Shown here one piece after another: positions 60,321-64,000 of a stretch of 64,000 nucleotides of DNA. Positions within the stretch are counted from its first letter, which is position 1; every line of letters begins with the position of its first letter. The notes below the pieces were generated by a model that was not told the origin of the DNA, did not search any database, and saw only the letters and a program-made list of their open reading frames with translations. Origin of the DNA: Dichotomocladium elegans (Eukaryota; Mucoromycota; Mucoromycetes; Mucorales; Lichtheimiaceae). The translations under genes and the position numbers were made by a program. The stretch is from NCBI GenBank assembly GCA_025716815.1, contig JAIXMN010000035.1, forward strand, positions 186,001 to 250,000. The letters run 5' to 3'.

Positions 60321-63300
60321 ATGTCACAAAACCGCGACAGCCATTTCGAAAAAGAATCGCCAGAAATGCAGGACGCTTCTAATCGTGTCATACCGCGAGC
60401 GCCTGAATTACACCAACCCAGCTCGGCCACATTGTCGCCATCGACCACGCCTTCAACAGGCGATATTCATAACAGTCGAAGTCTGCAAGAAGATTCTGCC
60501 AACAGTTACCGATTTGATAAAGAGGTAAGCAGCAAAACCTATATCCAGTCAAACTAGTGCTTATGTAATCATTGCACGATGTATAGTACGCAAGTCATAG
60601 ACAAAGTGTAAAAGAAGGCAACACGGACAAAGCTATACAGAGCTTTATTATGCTGTAATACGGGTGTGTGTAAGATAAACAATAAGCTATATACTCACGT
60701 CTTTTGCAAAAACAAACTACAGCCAGACGAATAGCTCTCAAAATGAAGTGTTTCAAATCTACCTCGTGGAACTTGCTGACCACATCGATCCAGCAAGAGA
60801 TTCCGATATGAGCAGTTAGTGGAAGGAACAAAAGGATAAATGTATTGTGTTAATGTGTGCTTCTAGAGTTTTTTGCATCTTTGCCAGCCCTGATTCAGTC
60901 GACCATTGTCGAGAATGCAACAGGTGACCATCTTGGGAGAGTTTGAATCTGCAAATCGGTGCTAAGTATCTGTTAATTCTTCAGACTATCTCGAAGAAAA
61001 AGATGGACTTCGAGCTTTTCAAGTTCTCTTCGATTATATCCAAGCGTACCCCCGCCACGCATACAAATACCTGGTAATAGCCATGTACCACTTTATCCGT
61101 GTTTATTACATCCATTTTTGGTCGACACTCCTTCCCGTTTATTGATATTAATGATAACTTTATATCTGCATAGATCCGCGCGATTGATCTACTGACTATG
61201 TATGCGCGGTCAATTCAGACCATAGAACCGCAGCACAGCGAAAAGTGTACCAAAGTGCTCGGTAAATCTTCTCCTGCTTCCGTCTTTTATCGAACCTGTT
61301 CATTTGCTAACCTGGTGTTTCGCACTGCGATTGGTTATTTAGTGACGGATCTCCTCCAACGATTATGGAAACAAAGGATCTTACTAACCGGTCGCGATCG
61401 AACGCCCAGTGTTAAATCAACGGATAGCAAGCACTACATTGCTATTCCTTACAACTTGTTCGAACAGTATATCCTCATTGGCCAACGATATTACATACAG
61501 CAACACAACTGGGGCGAGTTAGTGAAATTTACATGTGCGATGCTAGACTGCTGCGGGTAATCCTCCAATTCGTTTTCAACCCTTGTTCCACATCGTTGTA
61601 CTGACTGATATGGTGCAAGATATTCTGGTCTAGGGCGGCTGGATTTTTTGTCCCATACCAATCGATTCCAATATATGAAAGAGCATAGGCCCGAGATCCG
61701 TATTGATCAGGATGAACTTGTGGCGACGCTGAATGAACACCCGGAAGACCTCTACGTGCTTGTAACATTCATGTGTGAGTTTATGGCTGCGACAGCTCAA
61801 TTTGTCCAATTTGGCTACGATTATTACAGGGCCGTCTGCGCCATAGACGACACTCACCATGAAAACACGTGTTTGATCCCGATTTGCGCAATTCGACCAA
61901 ATAGTAATAGTAACAGCGTTGCCTCAACCGCAACTATTTGTGGTGGAGATATCAGCAAGGGCAATCACAAATTCAAAACTGCGCCTACGCCACGACCACC
62001 GGGTGTTGGGGCGGCAGCTGTACCACAGCCATCATCGCCAATTACGGATGAAAATTCATCCGCGGAAACCTTAGCCAGGAAACGTAGCACAACTGATCGA
62101 GAATATGAGAATAATCGAAGTATTGGCGTTGACCATAGCGAAGGTGATCAACAACAGCAGCAACAGCAGCAGCAGCAAGAGCGCCAGTTGAAAAAACTCA
62201 AGATGGATAACATACCAGATCGGGGGGAGGGTCTCAATGCTTACTGTATGCGGGGTGTAGATGACGCCTTGCAGATCCTGAGCAAGGCTGGCGATTGTAT
62301 GCGACACCTTGTAGAGCTTTGGCATTGGGGATCGGTAACTGCGCCGAACACAAACTGGGCCAATGTCTTTGGCGGATGGGAACAAGGTATGCTGACAAGA
62401 GACTATCCTTCAAACATTTTATGTTCTCACCGCTACTTACCGCTGAAAGAATTATGCCGTGTGATCGATGCCTACAATCTCCCATTTGACATTTGCAATG
62501 CTGTTCTTTTGGTTAGAAGTGATTTGGCGCTGTCGTCGGTAAATGAAAGAGCATGCAGGATGATAACGAGTAATGTTGTTACTTATTGAGATGTGTCGAC
62601 TAGCCATCTGTTCCAGGCAATCTTGCAAAAGCGTTAAAGCTATCACAGAGTATCTGTGACCGAATTGAGATCCAGCGACGGCAGGAGAAAAAGGACACGG
62701 AAAGCTTGTCCGAATATGACATCCCATTCATGTTTGCCTTTCGGGTTCTGTACAATATCGGGGTCATCTACCTGTTAGTGGGCAGCTTACAAGTACGTGT
62801 GTTGTGTACGCATGTGCGGGTGTGAGCGGAGAAATGTGTATTCCTGATCGGTCGAATTATGTGTGCATAGCAATCAACGCTTGAAATTGCGATTATCCTC
62901 TCCGTATTCCCTATCCCGATGGGATTAGACGAGAAAGACTTCATTGCGGACGAGATCGATTGCAGGATCGTGGCGACAGTATTCAATGGGCATGAATTCG
63001 GGATGATGCGAGTTACCCAGGAAGGACTTGTGGTGCGTTGCATCAAGCACCTAATCGTGAGTTTGGACAGTGAATCAGAACAACGTCGTGGTATGGCGTC
63101 GATTGACTCGGCGATGAGGTGGGACGAGAAGGCAGGGAATATGATTGTCCTGATGCAGTATGGCTGGCCTTACTGGAGCACACGTACGAATTTCTGGCAC
63201 AAGATCACCCAGCGAATGCGCGAACGACGGGTCTTCAAGAACCGTGAGTTCCTGGAATATGTGTATGGTAAGTGCATATTTCGCGCAATGCAACAGTAGT

Positions 63301-64000
63301 AGGTTACTCATATTGTGTGTGATGTCACTGTTTTCCACTATGTTAGTCCCGGAAATCTTGCAGACTATCCAAGCTTTGCATGATTCTGATACGGTAATAC
63401 TTGACATTATTCCGCCTGAATTTGCTATGCGGAGCAGTTATCGGCCATTTGTCGCTTCGGCCACCGGTACACAGTCCGCAACGTCCTCCATCCCATCTTC
63501 GCCGCAGCCTACTACGATGTCGAGCGATCAAACTGTACACCGGAGATCTATCGGTAATGATGCACGGAGTCTGCCATCACTTGGGTCGCTGCCGTTAGGA
63601 GGTGGCGGGCGCGGTATACCGCCACCACCACCGCCAATTTATCAGCCTTCATTTACGAATACGATCCTTCCCAGCATGAATATGTCACCGACTTGGTACT
63701 CAGCATCAAGCCAGAAAAATGCCCATGCCAACTGGATGTCGCCCTCATTCTACTACTCGCGGCCGGCAACTTCTGTTATGTTACCTAAGCGTGAACCGGC
63801 AAAGACCGACGGTAGCGGAGCAAGTGATATGTCTCCCACGGCCACAACCCCTCCTGGAATGCGTGGTAGTAGTTCTGATCAGCGTCCATCCCAATACCAG
63901 CAGTCTGCACTACAGCGCTCCTTTGTACCCAAAGATATTATCACTCGATGTCTCGAATATCGGGTGAGGCGGCACTCGCCTAAAATGACACCCCAGCGTA
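60321..64000 (+). CDS. INTS10-like protein (Integrator complex), C-terminus beyond the window
   Basis: Proposed exons: 60321-60524, 60869-60923, 60985-61073, 61174-61261, 61343-61556, 61620-62386, 62450-62518, 62617-62792, 62871-63267 and 63347 past 64000. Phases fit; the first junction is the least certain. Similarity to human INTS10 by eye: NWGELVKFTCAMLDCCG against its WERLFKILNVVGMRCEW region, and IKHLIVSL, then GNMIVLMQYGWPYWS, FWHKITQRMRERRVFKN and EFLEYVY against its HLMLACF, VIVLLQQEWPRGENLF and NFFNYVT region. Integrator trims and terminates Pol II transcripts and snRNAs. Here a poly-Gln run (about 62151-62180), a Lys-rich patch and a long Pro/Ser tail are added. The call rests on remembered sequence, not a search. 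Confidence 0.6.
62151..62180 (+). repeat. CAG/CAA repeat coding for poly-glutamine
   Basis: About ten glutamine codons within exon 6 of the INTS10-like gene. Confidence 0.88.

Overview
This window is nuclear DNA of a filamentous fungus, most probably an early-diverging one (Mucoromycota, Mucorales-like). The signs are protein-coding genes on both strands, cut by many short (about 40-150 nt) spliceosomal introns, A/T-tract-rich spacers, and families typical of these fungi (tandem CCCH protein, lysine-forming saccharopine dehydrogenase, ankyrin-DIL protein, tetraspanin). It also holds animal-like factors that budding and fission yeasts lack: an Integrator INTS10-like protein, an MBIP-like protein and a class C receptor. 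I see no tRNA, rRNA, CRISPR or prokaryotic signal. Exon borders were worked out by hand from splice consensus, phase and family similarity; the taxonomic call is an inference.

Layout. 1-10.6 kb, all minus strand: arrestin-like protein (runs off the left edge), RBBP4/HAT2-type WD40 histone chaperone, saccharopine dehydrogenase (lysine synthesis), S-adenosylmethionine synthase, tetraspanin. 12.2-30.3 kb, mostly plus: La-motif RNA-binding protein, ribosomal stalk protein P1, ankyrin-DIL protein, a 13-exon class C GPCR, an unrecognised helical protein, a secreted lactonase-type beta-propeller, calmodulin. 31.5-39.6 kb, minus: retromer VPS35, a second arrestin-like protein, and a fusion of a Nudix (Ap4A-hydrolase-like) domain, two CCCH fingers and an eIF5-type W2 domain. 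40.6-48.5 kb: TAF9 (plus), two unrecognised genes (minus), SLC35F6-like carrier (plus), DUF202 membrane protein (minus). 49.1-54.3 kb, minus: a 1,673-residue Sel1-repeat protein with a myristoylation-type N-terminus. 56.7-64 kb, plus: MBIP-like protein, nested Tc1/mariner-type MITEs with a decayed transposase, and an INTS10-like gene that leaves the right edge.

The genes do not form an operon-like pathway. Loose themes are chromatin and transcription (RBBP4, TAF9, MBIP, INTS10), RNA and translation (LARP, P1, Nudix-CCCH-W2), and membrane traffic and signalling (arrestins, VPS35, GPCR, calmodulin, tetraspanin).

Three points stand out. Seven of about 88 introns that I placed use a GC donor, always in the context GCAAGT. 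Two novel-looking architectures occur: Nudix-CCCH-CCCH-W2, and a class C receptor with a PH-like tail. Three otherwise intact genes (LYS1, the SLC35F6-like carrier, the end of the LARP gene) lose frame in ways that single missing or extra bases explain, which points either to residual assembly indels or to real lesions.
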